Shown here one piece after another: positions 1 to 8,899 of a DNA stretch of 64,000 bases (within the stretch, counting starts at the first letter, position 1; the number at the start of each line of letters is the position of its first letter). The position numbers and the translations under genes were made by a program. The notes below the pieces were generated by a model. The model had not been told where the DNA came from and ran no database searches. It saw only the letters and a list, made by a program, of their open reading frames with translations. Origin of the DNA: Granulicella sp. WH15 (GTDB taxonomy: Bacteria; Acidobacteriota; Terriglobia; Terriglobales; Acidobacteriaceae); NCBI RefSeq assembly GCF_009914315.1, contig NZ_CP042596.1:124001-188000 (forward strand), read 5' to 3'.

Positions 1-65
1 GCTGCCGACCAGCGGAGGCTTTTAAAAACCAATTCCCCATGCAGCCCGAGAACGGTTCGAAGTAC
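1..65. repeat. Intergenic palindromic repeat, truncated by window edge (locus 1)
   Basis: This is the inner-arm half (gctgccgaccagcgg) followed by the outer arm (cccgagaacggttcgaagtac) of the mosaic palindrome described at 56853-57032. The other half would lie before base 1. Confidence 0.7.
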
Positions 66-416
66 CCAACCAAGGGCTGGGAACAGGCATCTATGTGGGG
101 AGCAGGACGAAGTGAGAGAGCAGGATCAAGAGAAAAACGGGAATCATCCTTCACCGCCGATGGGTGGCTTTAGGCACAGCATGACCCCTTCTCTAGCCTT
201 TTATGCAGCTCTATCCTGGCCCTCGTACAATCGGGCTTGAAGACCTTCCCTGTCTGTTGACATTTTCCTTGTCGGTTCAGTGCTGCCTATTCCATAGACC
301 GTCCAAGAGACGGCCCGATCGCTGAACCGGACAACAGAACAGCGCCCCTCCCCTGGGCGTTCGACCCAACATGTTTCATGAACCGACTCCATTTTTGAAC
401 GGCAGGAGCCTGCTTG
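66..416. other. Intergenic, no gene recognised
   Basis: About 350 bases lie between the truncated repeat and the first gene. Short open frames occur on both strands but have no ribosome-binding site or recognisable composition. A TTGACA hexamer sits at 257-262, but I see no convincing -10 at the right spacing. The stretch probably holds the promoter of the next gene. Confidence 0.4.
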
Positions 417-1349
417 ATGACAATGTTTACTTCTCTTTCGGCGCGCCCGATTACGCGTGCGTGCGCACTTCTATTCCTTCTCACCGGCGGCGCGGGCTAT
501 GTATCCGCGCAGAGCGCGGCACCGCTGCTTCCCCGATGGACGGCGGAGTCTACCGGAACTTTAGTGGCATCGGCCGAGCCGCTGTCTTCCTCGTCCGTAC
601 CGGCGGTGGAGACGCCGGAGGCCCCGGCCCCCGCTGCCGCCGCCGCGGCTGGCGGGCAGGCGATCCCCGCCTCGTCGCAGGGACGCTGGGCCTTCTCCTC
701 GTTCGCGGTAGCGGCCAAGGCCAGCTCCAACGGCTTCGGCGTCGATATCGCTACTCCTCTGGCGAGACAGGTCAACCTGCGTGTGGGCGGCTCGTTCACC
801 TCGTTCACCACTAACCTGAACGATGACGGATTGCACATCAACGGCACCCTGACGCTCCAGGGCGTCATCGCCGCAGTGGACTACTATCCGTTCCGGCACT
901 CATCGTTCCATATCAGCCCTGGGGCAAACTTTTACAACGACACCCATATTGGCGCGCTGTTGAGCGTGCCCGCGGGCGGACACTTCTCGCTGGGCGACGG
1001 GGATTACACCAGCTCCGCGTCCGACCCGATCCACGGTACCACGCACTTTGTCTTCGGCAACCACGTGGTGCCTCGGCTGACGGTCGGCTTCGGCAATATG
1101 ATTCCGCGCGGCAGCGGGCACTGGAGCGTGCCGTTCGAGATCGGGTTCCAGTACATCTCGGCCCCGACGGTGCAGTTGGACCTGGCTGGCTCAGCCTGCT
1201 CGTCCGATGGTTGCGGAACAATCGTGGGTGACCCGAATATCGCGATCGAGCGGAAGGATCTGGAGAACGACCTGAGCGCGCTGCGGGTCTTTCCCGTGGT
1301 GAGCATTGGAGTCAGTTACAGATTCGGCAACGGCAACAGAAATCGTTAG
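417..1349 (+). CDS. Secreted outer-membrane beta-barrel-like protein, function unknown
   Basis: The product has 310 residues and opens with a signal peptide (hydrophobic stretch ALLFLLTGGAGYVSA, cleavage probably near residue 31). An Ala/Pro-rich linker follows. The rest alternates hydrophobic and polar residues and ends in strand-like segments (VGFGNMIPRG, IGFQYISAP, VVSIGVSYRFG), as outer-membrane barrels do. AGGAG at 404-408 lies 8 bases before ATG 417, which decides the start over the TTG at 414. The TAG stop merges into the palindromic repeat that follows. I recognise no specific family. A surface or porin-like role is inference. Confidence 0.75.
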   Translation: MTMFTSLSARPITRACALLFLLTGGAGYVSAQSAAPLLPRWTAESTGTLVASAEPLSSSSVPAVETPEAPAPAAAAAAGGQAIPASSQGRWAFSSFAVAAKASSNGFGVDIATPLARQVNLRVGGSFTSFTTNLNDDGLHINGTLTLQGVIAAVDYYPFRHSSFHISPGANFYNDTHIGALLSVPAGGHFSLGDGDYTSSASDPIHGTTHFVFGNHVVPRLTVGFGNMIPRGSGHWSVPFEIGFQYISAPTVQLDLAGSACSSDGCGTIVGDPNIAIERKDLENDLSALRVFPVVSIGVSYRFGNGNRNR

Positions 1350-1505
1350 TACTTCGCACCGTTCTCGGGGCGGTATGGGGGAATTGGCTTCTGAGGGCCT
1401 CCCGCTGGTCGGCAGCGAAGATTTTTGTCTTCGACCAACGGGAGGACCGCGCGAAGATGGGTACTGCACGAAGTGCCGCGCATAGCGGGCTCGTCCGGCA
1501 GGACA
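1349..1505. repeat. Palindromic mosaic repeat (locus 2)
   Basis: It contains an outer arm (acttcgcaccgttctcgggg), the inner inverted repeat around 1408-1450, and a degenerate module B ending in gtccggcaggac. It begins inside the stop codon of the upstream gene. Confidence 0.8.
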
Positions 1506-1553
1506 GTCCCTTTACGCATCTATCGGAACCTGCCGATAGATGCGTAAAGGGAC
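1506..1553. repeat. Perfect 21-bp inverted repeat, 6-base loop
   Basis: Bases 1506-1526 are the exact reverse complement of 1533-1553, with loop AACCTG. No T-run follows, so a textbook intrinsic terminator is unlikely. It lies directly after the palindromic repeat and 33 bases before the hydrolase ATG, so it could form a hairpin in that gene's leader or be the core of a small mobile element. Confidence 0.85.
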
Positions 1554-1586
1554 ACAAGCGTAGAATCAGTCCACCTCAACCTGCTT

Positions 1587-2849
1587 ATGCCGAGCCTTCT
1601 TCGCACCCTCATGCGCACGTCCCTGCTGCTGACTCTGCCGTTCGCCCTGTTGGCGACGCCGGACGCGACGGCCAAGTCGAAGTCGGACCCGACGCCCGAG
1701 GTGGTGCATATGCCCTCCGGCACCGTGGAGGTGGGCACTCTCTCCTCGACCCCCTACCGGATCGACATCCCGACCGTGTGGAACCACGCGCTGATCGTCT
1801 ACTACCACGGCTACGCGGAGCGGCCCTGGGGCTACCGGGCGACCAGCGCCCTGAACGAGCAGACGCAACCCATGTTCGACCGGGGCTACGCTATCGTGCA
1901 GTCCGGCTACTCGGCCACGGGCTGGGCGCTGGAGCAGGCGTACCCGGAGACCGAGCAGTTGCGGCAGTACTTCCTCAAAAAGTACGGCCAGCCCGCGGCG
2001 GGCAAGGCTGCGGCCAAGAATATGCGAACGTTCGTGGTCGGCGGCTCCATGGGCGGGGCGCTGGTGGTGGCGACGCTGGAGCTGAACCCCAAGCCGTATC
2101 TCGCGGGGCTGGACCTGTGCGGGGCCGTGGGGGCGACCGACATCGCCTTTCAGCGGCGATTCGCCCAGCGGGCGGCATTCGACTACTACTTTCCCGGCGT
2201 GATGCCGCCGCTGGTGCCGGGTCCGGCGGAGTTCGAAGAGACCCAGGCGCTGCGCCAGAGGGCTGAGGCCGCGATGAAGGCGAACCCCACGGCGGCGGCG
2301 ATGATGCGCTCGCTGACCGGGCTGCACGTGGACCGCGAGGTAGCCCACAACATGGTCTACTACACCTTCATTATCACGGACATGCAGCACCGAGCGGGGG
2401 GCAATCCGTTCGACAACCGGAACTACCTGTACACCGGCACGACGCCGGGCAGCTCGGCCTCGGACAACACGCTGAACGACGGGGTGCGCCGCTACGCCGC
2501 CGACCCCAAGGCGCGCACCTACCTGCTGCGCCACTACACTCCCAGCGGACGGCTGAACCACCCGATGCTGGCCCTGCACACGACCTACGATCCGCTGATT
2601 CCGGGCTGGAGCCTGGCCAACTACGCCCACGATGTGGCGTCGGCGGGGTTCGAGCAGAATTTAGTCCAGCAGTATGTGAAACGCGACGGCCACTGCACTT
2701 TTTCTGCTGATGAGGTTGGGCGGACCTTCGACGAGCTGGTGCGCTGGGTCGATACCGGCCAGCGGCCAACGCCGGGGATGCTGCCTCCTCCCCCGCAGCC
2801 GCGCCATGTGGAGACGATGTCCGCCGCCAACCACACCGCCAGCCACTGA
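1587..2849 (+). CDS. Secreted alpha/beta hydrolase (esterase/peptidase-like)
   Basis: The product has 420 residues. The N-terminus is a signal peptide (hydrophobic LLLTLPFALLA, then ATPDATA). The nucleophile elbow GGSMGG places the catalytic Ser at about residue 154. Likely partners are Asp335 in TTYDPLIPG and His369 in DGHCTF, which gives a complete Ser-Asp-His triad. The segment YYHGYAERPWGY probably carries the oxyanion-hole region. Substrate is unknown; the family includes secreted esterases and prolyl-oligopeptidase-like enzymes. No clear ribosome-binding site precedes ATG 1587, and ATG 1611 would also keep the signal peptide. Confidence 0.8.
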   Translation: MPSLLRTLMRTSLLLTLPFALLATPDATAKSKSDPTPEVVHMPSGTVEVGTLSSTPYRIDIPTVWNHALIVYYHGYAERPWGYRATSALNEQTQPMFDRGYAIVQSGYSATGWALEQAYPETEQLRQYFLKKYGQPAAGKAAAKNMRTFVVGGSMGGALVVATLELNPKPYLAGLDLCGAVGATDIAFQRRFAQRAAFDYYFPGVMPPLVPGPAEFEETQALRQRAEAAMKANPTAAAMMRSLTGLHVDREVAHNMVYYTFIITDMQHRAGGNPFDNRNYLYTGTTPGSSASDNTLNDGVRRYAADPKARTYLLRHYTPSGRLNHPMLALHTTYDPLIPGWSLANYAHDVASAGFEQNLVQQYVKRDGHCTFSADEVGRTFDELVRWVDTGQRPTPGMLPPPPQPRHVETMSAANHTASH

Positions 2850-3250
2850 GAGCAACAGCAAAGACTCTGCTAGGGTGCAAAATACCGAGCGACATCCTGA
2901 TCTGAAATCTGATTGTTGCCACAGACGATCGAACCTTTTGCGATTATGGCTTCGAATTCAGAACTTAAACTGATTTCCCATCGTTTGGACAGTTGTTCGG
3001 CTAGGCATTCCATCGAATTTGCCCTGAAGTTCCTGCGGAAATTCCGCTGTTCAGGCGACGTACTCGAAGGAGCATGAATGGCTACGGTGGCTTCAAATCG
3101 CGAGTCATTGAGGACTTCTTTTGGACACGGGCCAATTTTGAGGTTAAAAAACTCTTCATGGACGGGATAGTAACGACGAATAAAGAACGTTGCCACTGCT
3201 AAATGGAAACGTACAATCTGGGCCGAACAGACCACTGCATGAACCCGGCC
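2850..3250. other. Intergenic, lower GC, no gene recognised
   Basis: About 400 bases that are visibly more AT-rich than the flanking genes. A 132-codon frame on the minus strand crosses it but has no ribosome-binding site, no family resemblance, and would overlap the rsh start. I see no repeat copy here. Confidence 0.45.
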
Positions 3251-3256
3251 TATAAT
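3251..3256 (+). promoter_or_regulatory. Consensus -10 box 5 bases from the rsh ATG
   Basis: TATAAT is followed by AAAGT and then ATG 3262. A transcript starting the usual 6-8 bases after a -10 would begin at or next to the start codon, so a leaderless mRNA is implied. The -35 region (CAGACC at 17-base spacing) is poor. Confidence 0.55.
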
Positions 3257-3261
3257 AAAGT

Positions 3262-5703
3262 ATGGCAAGCTCCACGCCGGTCACGCCGGCCGCTACCAAT
3301 CCGAGCAATCCCGACACGCTGGGCGTACTTGCGCCAGTCGCTGGGATCGCTCTGGATCCGGAGAGCGACGGCGGAATGGAGCTTGAGGCCGCCCGTCCCG
3401 ATCCCGGAGCCGCCATCCTCAGCCGTCAGGAGCAGCCGGACGATTCCTCCGACGCCCCAACTGCTTCCACCCAGCCCGAGTCGGAAAAACCGGCGGTCGA
3501 TGCCCTCCTCGAAGCTAAATTCGAGCACCTGCTCGACACCGTTCGGGCCAACCGCCCGCACGACGATCTCGCCATCATCCGCCATGCCTGGGCCTTCTGC
3601 GTCCAGCAGCACGCGGGCCAGAAGCGCGCCTCGGGCGAGCCGTATATCATCCACCCGCTGGAGGTCTGCCAGATCCTCGCGGACCTGAAGATGGACTCGA
3701 CCGCCATCGCCGCGGGCCTGCTCCACGACGCCGTCGAAGACACCGACGTCACCAGCCCCGAGATTGCCCGCCGCTTCAACGAGCAGGTCGCGCACATCGT
3801 CGAAGGCGTCACCAAGCTCGACAAGATCAAGTTCGCCAACCGCGAGGACCACCAGGCCGAGAACATCCGCAAGATGCTGCTGGCCATGGTGACCGACGTG
3901 CGCGTGGTCATCATCAAGCTGGCCGACCGTCTGCATAACATGCGCACGCTCGAGCACCTGAAGCCCGAGAAGCAGCAGAAGATCGCCCGCGAGACGCTGG
4001 ACATCTACGCTCCGCTGGCGCACCGGTTGGGTATGGGCAAGCTGCGCGGCGAGCTGGAAGACCTCGCCTTCCGCTACACCGACCCCTACACCTACCTGCA
4101 AGTCGCGCAGGAGGTCGAGTCGCTCAAGGGCGCGAACGAGGAGTTCCTCGCCACCGCCGTCGCCGCCATCGAGGCCAAGCTGGCCGAGTTCAAGATTCAG
4201 GGTCGCGTCGAGTCGCGCATCAAGCGCCTCTACTCGATCCACCAGAAGCTGGTAGCGCAAAAAATCCCGGTCGAGCAGGTCTTCGATCTGCTGGCGATTC
4301 GCGTCATCTGCAACAACGTGCCCGACTGCTACGCCATGCTGGGCCTGCTCCACAGCATCTGGCAGCCCGTGCCGGGGCGCATCAAGGACTTCATCGCCAC
4401 CCCCCGCCCCAACCTCTACCAGTCGCTGCACACCACGCTCATCGCGCCCGGCGGCCACCAGTTCGAGGTGCAGATCCGCACCGAGGAGATGCACCGCATC
4501 GCCGAGGAGGGCATCGCCGCGCACTGGAAGTACAAGGCGTCGGACTCGGTCTCGGCCAAGGACGAGAAGCGTCTGGCCTGGGTGCGGCAGCTCATGGAGT
4601 GGCAGCGCGAGATGACCGATCCCAACGAGTTCATGTCGACGCTGAAGATCGACCTGTACCCGGAGGAGGTCTACACCTTCACCCCCAAGGGTAAGGTGGT
4701 GGTGCTGCCCAAGGACGCCAGCCCCATCGACTTCGCCTACGCGATCCACACCGAGGTCGGCACGACGACCATCGGGGCCAAGGTCAACGGGCGCATCGTG
4801 CCGCTGAGGGCCAAGCTGCGCAACGGCGATATCGTCGAGGTGCTGACGCAGGCGGGCCACTCGCCCAGCCGCGACTGGCTGACCTTCGCCAAAAGCTCCC
4901 GCGCCCGCAACAAGATCAAGCACTGGCTGAACGAGCACGAGCGCCAGCGCGCCATCGAGATCGGGCAGAAGCTGCTGGACCGTGAGGCCCGCAAGTACAA
5001 GCTGTCGCTGCACAAGTTCAAGGAAGAAGATTACATCCGGGTCGCCAACGAGTACGGCCTCGGCTCCCAGCCGGAGCTGCTGGCGGGCGTGGGCTTCGGC
5101 AAGTACTCGGCCCGCGTCGTGCTCAACAAGCTGGAGCCGGGCAGCACCATGGCCGCCGAGCCTGCGGCGACGGAGGGAACAGCCGCTCCCAAGCCCGGTG
5201 AGATGTCCGAGGCCGTCAAGCGCGTCTTCTTCGGCAAGGGTTCGGATTCGCTCCAGGTGGAAGGGCAGGACGACCTGCTGGTCTACCGCGCGCGATGTTG
5301 CAATCCGATTCGCGGCGAGGCGATTATCGGCTACGTGACCCGGGGCAAGGGCGTGGCGGTGCATCAGCGCAACTGTCCGAACGTGCAGAACCTGCTCTAC
5401 GAGTCCGACCGGCGCATCCAGGTCGAGTGGGGACAGGAGCCGACGGCGAACAAGCCGACGACCTACCCGGTCAAGCTGACCGTGCTCTGCGAGGACCGCA
5501 CCGGCCTACTGAAGGAGTTCACGGCGATCATCTCGGACGACGGGACCAATATCCGGTCGGTCGATTCGCGGCCCACGCCCGACGGCGGCGCGATCGTGGA
5601 CTTCGTGGTCGAGACGGTGGACGTGCGCCACCTGACCAAGCTGACTCAGAATCTGCGCAAGGTGCCCGGTGTTCGCGACGTACAGCGCGTGCAGAAGATC
5701 TAA
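3262..5703 (+). CDS. rsh: Bifunctional (p)ppGpp synthetase/hydrolase, RelA/SpoT family
   Basis: The enzyme makes and degrades the stringent-response alarmone (p)ppGpp. It has 813 residues, slightly long because of an N-terminal Ala/Pro/Glu-rich extension of about 80 residues. Domains in order are an HD hydrolase (LLHDAVEDT near residue 155), a synthetase domain (VESRIKRLYSIHQKL, then RPNLYQSLHTT and FEVQIRTEEMH), a TGS domain (VYTFTPKGKVVVLPK), a Cys-containing region (YRARCCNPIRGE) and a C-terminal ACT domain (LTVLCEDRTGLLKEF). The intact HD motif suggests a true bifunctional Rsh rather than a synthetase-only RelA. A long antisense open frame is a codon-bias shadow. Confidence 0.95.
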   Translation: MASSTPVTPAATNPSNPDTLGVLAPVAGIALDPESDGGMELEAARPDPGAAILSRQEQPDDSSDAPTASTQPESEKPAVDALLEAKFEHLLDTVRANRPHDDLAIIRHAWAFCVQQHAGQKRASGEPYIIHPLEVCQILADLKMDSTAIAAGLLHDAVEDTDVTSPEIARRFNEQVAHIVEGVTKLDKIKFANREDHQAENIRKMLLAMVTDVRVVIIKLADRLHNMRTLEHLKPEKQQKIARETLDIYAPLAHRLGMGKLRGELEDLAFRYTDPYTYLQVAQEVESLKGANEEFLATAVAAIEAKLAEFKIQGRVESRIKRLYSIHQKLVAQKIPVEQVFDLLAIRVICNNVPDCYAMLGLLHSIWQPVPGRIKDFIATPRPNLYQSLHTTLIAPGGHQFEVQIRTEEMHRIAEEGIAAHWKYKASDSVSAKDEKRLAWVRQLMEWQREMTDPNEFMSTLKIDLYPEEVYTFTPKGKVVVLPKDASPIDFAYAIHTEVGTTTIGAKVNGRIVPLRAKLRNGDIVEVLTQAGHSPSRDWLTFAKSSRARNKIKHWLNEHERQRAIEIGQKLLDREARKYKLSLHKFKEEDYIRVANEYGLGSQPELLAGVGFGKYSARVVLNKLEPGSTMAAEPAATEGTAAPKPGEMSEAVKRVFFGKGSDSLQVEGQDDLLVYRARCCNPIRGEAIIGYVTRGKGVAVHQRNCPNVQNLLYESDRRIQVEWGQEPTANKPTTYPVKLTVLCEDRTGLLKEFTAIISDDGTNIRSVDSRPTPDGGAIVDFVVETVDVRHLTKLTQNLRKVPGVRDVQRVQKI

Positions 5704-5733
5704 TTCGAGTCCCGAACGTGAGAGGATTTGTTT

Positions 5734-5943
5734 ATGAGTGATTTCATTCCCAAACTTGGTGCAATTAAGATCGGCGGACTGAGCCGCAAGGCGCAGAAGC
5801 TACAGGCGGCCCGCGAGAAGGCTGCCAACGCCACTGCAAAGAGCAGCGGCAAACCGCTCCCCAACGCGTCTGCGGCGAGCTTCAAGGCGAAGGACTCCTT
5901 CGGCGCGACGAAGAAGACGACCTTCCAACGCAAAGCTGTTTAA
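5734..5943 (+). CDS. Small basic protein, function unknown
   Basis: The product has 69 residues and is rich in Lys and Ala, without Cys, a signal peptide or membrane segment. It starts MSDFIPKLGAIKIGGLSRKAQ and ends in a charged, probably disordered tail. GAGGA at 5722-5726 lies 7 bases before ATG 5734, preferred over the TTG at 5728. It follows rsh by 30 bases and may be cotranscribed. It is followed by a convergent-junction repeat. Confidence 0.65.
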   Translation: MSDFIPKLGAIKIGGLSRKAQKLQAAREKAANATAKSSGKPLPNASAASFKAKDSFGATKKTTFQRKAV

Positions 5944-5951
5944 TCTTTTCA

Positions 5952-6096
5952 CGCGAAGCGTCAAGTACTGCACGAAGTGCCGCCCGCCCGGCGTAAGGGC
6001 GCTTTTGCCTTTGCTTCTAAACAACAAAGACGTCCTGCCGGACGGGCCCGCTACGCGCGGGGCGGGCGTTTACACGCCTTTTTAAAGCTTCGCGTG
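5952..6096. repeat. Palindromic mosaic repeat at a convergent junction (locus 3)
   Basis: Module C (cgcgaagcg ... ggcgtaagggcgc) is followed by reverse module B (gtcctgccggacgggcccgc ... cgcctttttaaagcttcgcg). It fills almost the whole gap between the small basic protein and the ferredoxin gene. Confidence 0.85.
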
Positions 6097-6098
6097 CC

Positions 6099-6539
6099 TT
6101 ACTTAGGCGTGGTTGCAGGCTTGCCTTCCTGCACGTAATTCCGGTTCCAAGCCGGAATATCGACCACATAAGCTCCCGGCTTCTCAATCACCGCCTGGCA
6201 CCCCAGCCGCGAGTTCAACTGAATCCCCGGAGCCGTCTCCATGCGGTCCAGCTCCAGATCCTCAGCCTCGCTGATGCCGCCGGCACCTTCAATCACATGC
6301 AGATGGCACGTCGTACAGGCGCAGACGCCGCCGCACGCATGGTCGAGGAAGACCCCGAAGTTCTCGGCTACATCCAGAAACGACATCGGCAGGCCGTGCC
6401 CGTCGTAGGGCAACGCATCGAAGGGGAACTCGACTGTCTTGCTCTCAGGCTGGCCCTCGGTCTGGAAGGTGACGCGAACCATGTTCTCGGCGGGCGGCTT
6501 GCTGGTATCAATAATCTGGTCTTGCTGAATCTCTGACAT
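6099..6539 (-). CDS. [2Fe-2S] ferredoxin
   Basis: The product has 146 residues, with the cluster-binding core HACGGVCACTTCHLHV (plant/adrenodoxin-type CX5CX2C) and the fourth cysteine in SRLGCQAVI. The motif resembles ISC-type or adrenodoxin-like ferredoxins that pass electrons in Fe-S assembly or to oxygenases. The N-terminus carries about 30 extra polar residues. ATG 6539 (MSEIQQ) is preferred to the ATG 27 bases upstream. No isc/suf genes lie nearby, so the electron partner is unknown. Confidence 0.88.
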   Translation of the reverse strand: MSEIQQDQIIDTSKPPAENMVRVTFQTEGQPESKTVEFPFDALPYDGHGLPMSFLDVAENFGVFLDHACGGVCACTTCHLHVIEGAGGISEAEDLELDRMETAPGIQLNSRLGCQAVIEKPGAYVVDIPAWNRNYVQEGKPATTPK

Positions 6540-6684
6540 AAATGTTCTCTGAAACTGCTCTCTCACGCGTTTGATTCCATTCTACCGGTTGGGGATTCCG
6601 GAAGCATGAATGTAAGGAACGAAACCGCCCAATCCCGCGTATCTTGATTGCACGCTGAGCAGCGGCGCGTGCGGAGGCAAAAAG

Positions 6685-7341
6685 ATGCGGACGAACCAGG
6701 CAGTAGCGGCCTTGGCGATGCTGACAGCGGCAGGATTAGCCGTCGGGTGCCGGGTCGACGAGCACAAAAGCGCGGGTGGCGGAGAGAACGTGAAGATCGC
6801 CACGCCCTTCGGCGGCATGACCATCAAGACCGCTGACAACGTAGTCGCGGGCGTGACCGGCCTCGACGTCTACCCCGGCGCGCAGCCGGTGAAGAAGGCC
6901 CACGACGAGGAGGGCGCGGCCGACGTGAACATGAGCTTCGGCCGATTCAGCCTGCGGGTCAAGGCTGCCACCTACCGGACCACCGATTCGCCCGAGAAGG
7001 TCCAGACCTTCTACCGGACCAGCCTGGCGAAGTTCGGCTCTATCCTCACCTGCTCGGGCGACAAGCCCGTGGGCACGCCGACGCGGACGCCCGAGGGCCT
7101 GACCTGCGACCACGACAGCGGAAACCACGTCGTGGTCAACGCCAACGAGGGCAAGCCGGAGACCGGAAAGATCAATCTGAAGGTCGGTTCCAGGCAGCAC
7201 CAGCACATCGTCTCCATCCGCCCTGAGAACGGTGGAACCCGGTTCGAACTGGTGGCGTTGGATCTGCCGGGGCAGCTCTCGTTCTCGGACGACGACGCGG
7301 ACAAGGACTCCGACAAGGACAAGGCTGAGCGGAAGCAATAG
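6685..7341 (+). CDS. Predicted lipoprotein, function unknown
   Basis: The product has 218 residues. The N-terminal signal ends in the lipobox LAVGC (Cys22), so it should be lipidated and membrane anchored. The body has short strand-like segments (VNMSFGRFSLRVKAATYRT, FYRTSLAKFGSILTC), a second Cys pair (ILTC, LTCDHD) and an acidic Asp/Lys tail. The FYRTSLAKFG region resembles proteins that track a residue difference over a fold, but I assign no family. It is divergent from the ferredoxin gene. Confidence 0.7.
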   Translation: MRTNQAVAALAMLTAAGLAVGCRVDEHKSAGGGENVKIATPFGGMTIKTADNVVAGVTGLDVYPGAQPVKKAHDEEGAADVNMSFGRFSLRVKAATYRTTDSPEKVQTFYRTSLAKFGSILTCSGDKPVGTPTRTPEGLTCDHDSGNHVVVNANEGKPETGKINLKVGSRQHQHIVSIRPENGGTRFELVALDLPGQLSFSDDDADKDSDKDKAERKQ

Positions 7342-7372
7342 CCCCCTCACGGGAAACAAATGGGATCCCCGC

Positions 7373-7378
7373 TACAAT
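7373..7378 (+). promoter_or_regulatory. -10-like TACAAT, 8 bases before the start codon
   Basis: The box sits inside a short inverted repeat (CCCGCT ... AGCGGG, about 7368-7385) just before ATG 7387. The position suggests a leaderless transcript, and the palindrome could be an operator. No -35 is evident. Confidence 0.4.
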
Positions 7379-7386
7379 AAGCGGGT

Positions 7387-8079
7387 ATGTATGAACTCTG
7401 TCATCGCTGCGGGGAGGAGCTTTCGGGGCTGCCGAACTCGTCCTACTGCCCGCACTGCGGAGCCCCCCAGCTCTACCTGCGCGACTACATGCCCAGCGAC
7501 CCCGGCCCCGACTCCACCGGCGCGGCCGCACCGCCTCCCCCGCCCGATCCCCGCCAGATCGAGTGGCAGATGGCGCTGCGCTGCGCTGCCGTGGTGGCGG
7601 GCGGCGGAGCGGTCCTCTCCCTCCTCAGCGGCCCGTTCCCCTTGCTCGGCCTGCTCTGCTGGGGCTGGATCGTCAGCGGCTCGGTCATCGCGCTGGGGCT
7701 CTACCAGAAGCAGCGCCCGCTGGCCTGGATAGACGCTGGAGTAGGCGCGCGCATCGGCCTGGTGGTGGGGCTGGCGATGACGGCCGCCCTGGCCCTGGCG
7801 ACCTCGATCATGGGGCTGGTGGCGCGCTTCGGCCTGAAGAACATGGGCGATCTCGACCACGAGATGTCGATTCGGATACATGCCTCCATCACCCAGATGG
7901 CCGCGACCAACCCGGTGCCGACGGAGTGGCTGGGCATCTTCTACTCGCAGGAGTTCATCGCCGGAATGATGCTGACGGTCTTCGCTTCAATGGCCATCGT
8001 GCTCATCGCGGTCTCGACGGCGGGCGGCGCGTTTGCGGGCATGATGCGGACCCGCGCCAGACTGACCCCCGGCAACTAA
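7387..8079 (+). CDS. Zinc-ribbon membrane protein
   Basis: The product has 230 residues. A double CxxC zinc ribbon opens it (CHRCGEEL at 5-12, CPHCGAP at 21-27), followed by a Pro-rich linker. Hydrophobic segments follow at roughly 65-110, 120-145 and 180-210, giving about four or five membrane helices with a glycine-rich end. Proteins of this layout usually have unknown functions. ATG 7387 coincides with the expected +1 of the box at 7373. Confidence 0.75.
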   Translation: MYELCHRCGEELSGLPNSSYCPHCGAPQLYLRDYMPSDPGPDSTGAAAPPPPPDPRQIEWQMALRCAAVVAGGGAVLSLLSGPFPLLGLLCWGWIVSGSVIALGLYQKQRPLAWIDAGVGARIGLVVGLAMTAALALATSIMGLVARFGLKNMGDLDHEMSIRIHASITQMAATNPVPTEWLGIFYSQEFIAGMMLTVFASMAIVLIAVSTAGGAFAGMMRTRARLTPGN

Positions 8080-8130
8080 ACCACTACCCCGAAAAGCGCT
8101 GAAGGCTCGACCTATCCCTGCCACAACGTT

Positions 8131-8293
8131 GTCCTGCCGGACGGGCCGCCTGCGCGGCGGGCAGGCGTTCACACGCCTTTTTAAAGCTTCGCGTGCTTCT
8201 CCCGTTGGTCGAAAAAAATATGCTCGCTGCCATCCAACGGGTGGCCCTCAGAGGCTAATTTCCCCATACCGACCCGAGAACGGCATGAAGTGC
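8131..8293. repeat. Palindromic mosaic repeat upstream of pyrR (locus 4)
   Basis: Reverse module B (gtcctgccggacgggccgcc) is followed by the inner palindrome (cccgttggtcg ... ccaacgggtgg) and an outer arm (taccgacccgagaacggcatg). It lies in a tandem gap just before the pyr cluster, so any hairpin formed here could sit in the pyr leader. Confidence 0.85.
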
Positions 8294-8324
8294 ACTAGAA
8301 TCTGAGGAGCGGAAAGCACAACAT

Positions 8325-8894
8325 ATGAGCGATAAAACCAGAAGTCAGAAACTGCGGATCAAGGGCCGACTCATGTCGGCGTCGGAGATTGAGCGCACGC
8401 TGGTACGGCTTGCGCACGAGATCGTCGAAAAGAACGACGGCAGCGCCAACGTGGGCCTGGTCGGCATCAAGAGGCGCGGCGTCCCCCTGGCAAACCGGCT
8501 CGGAGCCCTGATCGCCAAGATCGAAAAGCAGCCCGTCGATACGGGCGTGCTCGACATCAGCTTCTACCGCGACGACCTCACCACGCAGGGCCCGCGCCCC
8601 GTAGTGACGCCCGGCGCTATCGGCTTCGACATCACCGGCCGCGACATCATCCTGATGGACGACGTGCTCTACACCGGCCGCACCATCCGCGCGGCGCTCG
8701 ACGCCCTCTTCGACCACGGCCGCCCCAAGAGCGTACAGCTTCTGGTCCTCATCGACCGCGGCCACCGCGAATTGCCCATCGAAGCCACCTTCGTCGGCCG
8801 CAACGTCCCCACCTCCAGCCGCGAGATCATCGAGGTCAAGCTGCGCGAGGTCGACGAAGACGAGCAGGTGCTGCTGGTCGAGTTGGTGGACTGA
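8325..8894 (+). CDS. pyrR: Bifunctional pyr operon regulator / uracil phosphoribosyltransferase
   Basis: The product has 189 residues. The PRPP-binding motif is DIILMDDVLYTGRTIRAAL, with the IKRRGVPLANRL loop before it and the SRPxR-type end (FVGRNVPTSSREIIEVK). In other bacteria PyrR binds pyr mRNA in response to UMP and has weak UPRT activity. It heads pyrR-pyrB-pyrC and ends 5 bases before pyrB. TAGAAT at 8296-8301 and GAGGAG at 8304-8309 precede the start. I did not find a convincing anti-terminator fold around it. Confidence 0.93.
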   Translation: MSDKTRSQKLRIKGRLMSASEIERTLVRLAHEIVEKNDGSANVGLVGIKRRGVPLANRLGALIAKIEKQPVDTGVLDISFYRDDLTTQGPRPVVTPGAIGFDITGRDIILMDDVLYTGRTIRAALDALFDHGRPKSVQLLVLIDRGHRELPIEATFVGRNVPTSSREIIEVKLREVDEDEQVLLVELVD

Positions 8895-8899
8895 TCGGA

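Noticed and set aside
2870..3268. 132-codon minus-strand frame in the gap before rsh
   Set aside because: No ribosome-binding site, no family resemblance, and it overlaps the rsh start.
3250..5364. 704-codon open frame on the minus strand opposite rsh
   Set aside because: It is the GC-bias shadow of rsh; the translation is Leu/Arg/Asp-rich without domains.
8080..8324. pyrR-type RNA attenuator before pyrR
   Set aside because: The hairpins here belong to the genome-wide palindromic repeat, and I could not find a PyrR-binding loop consensus.
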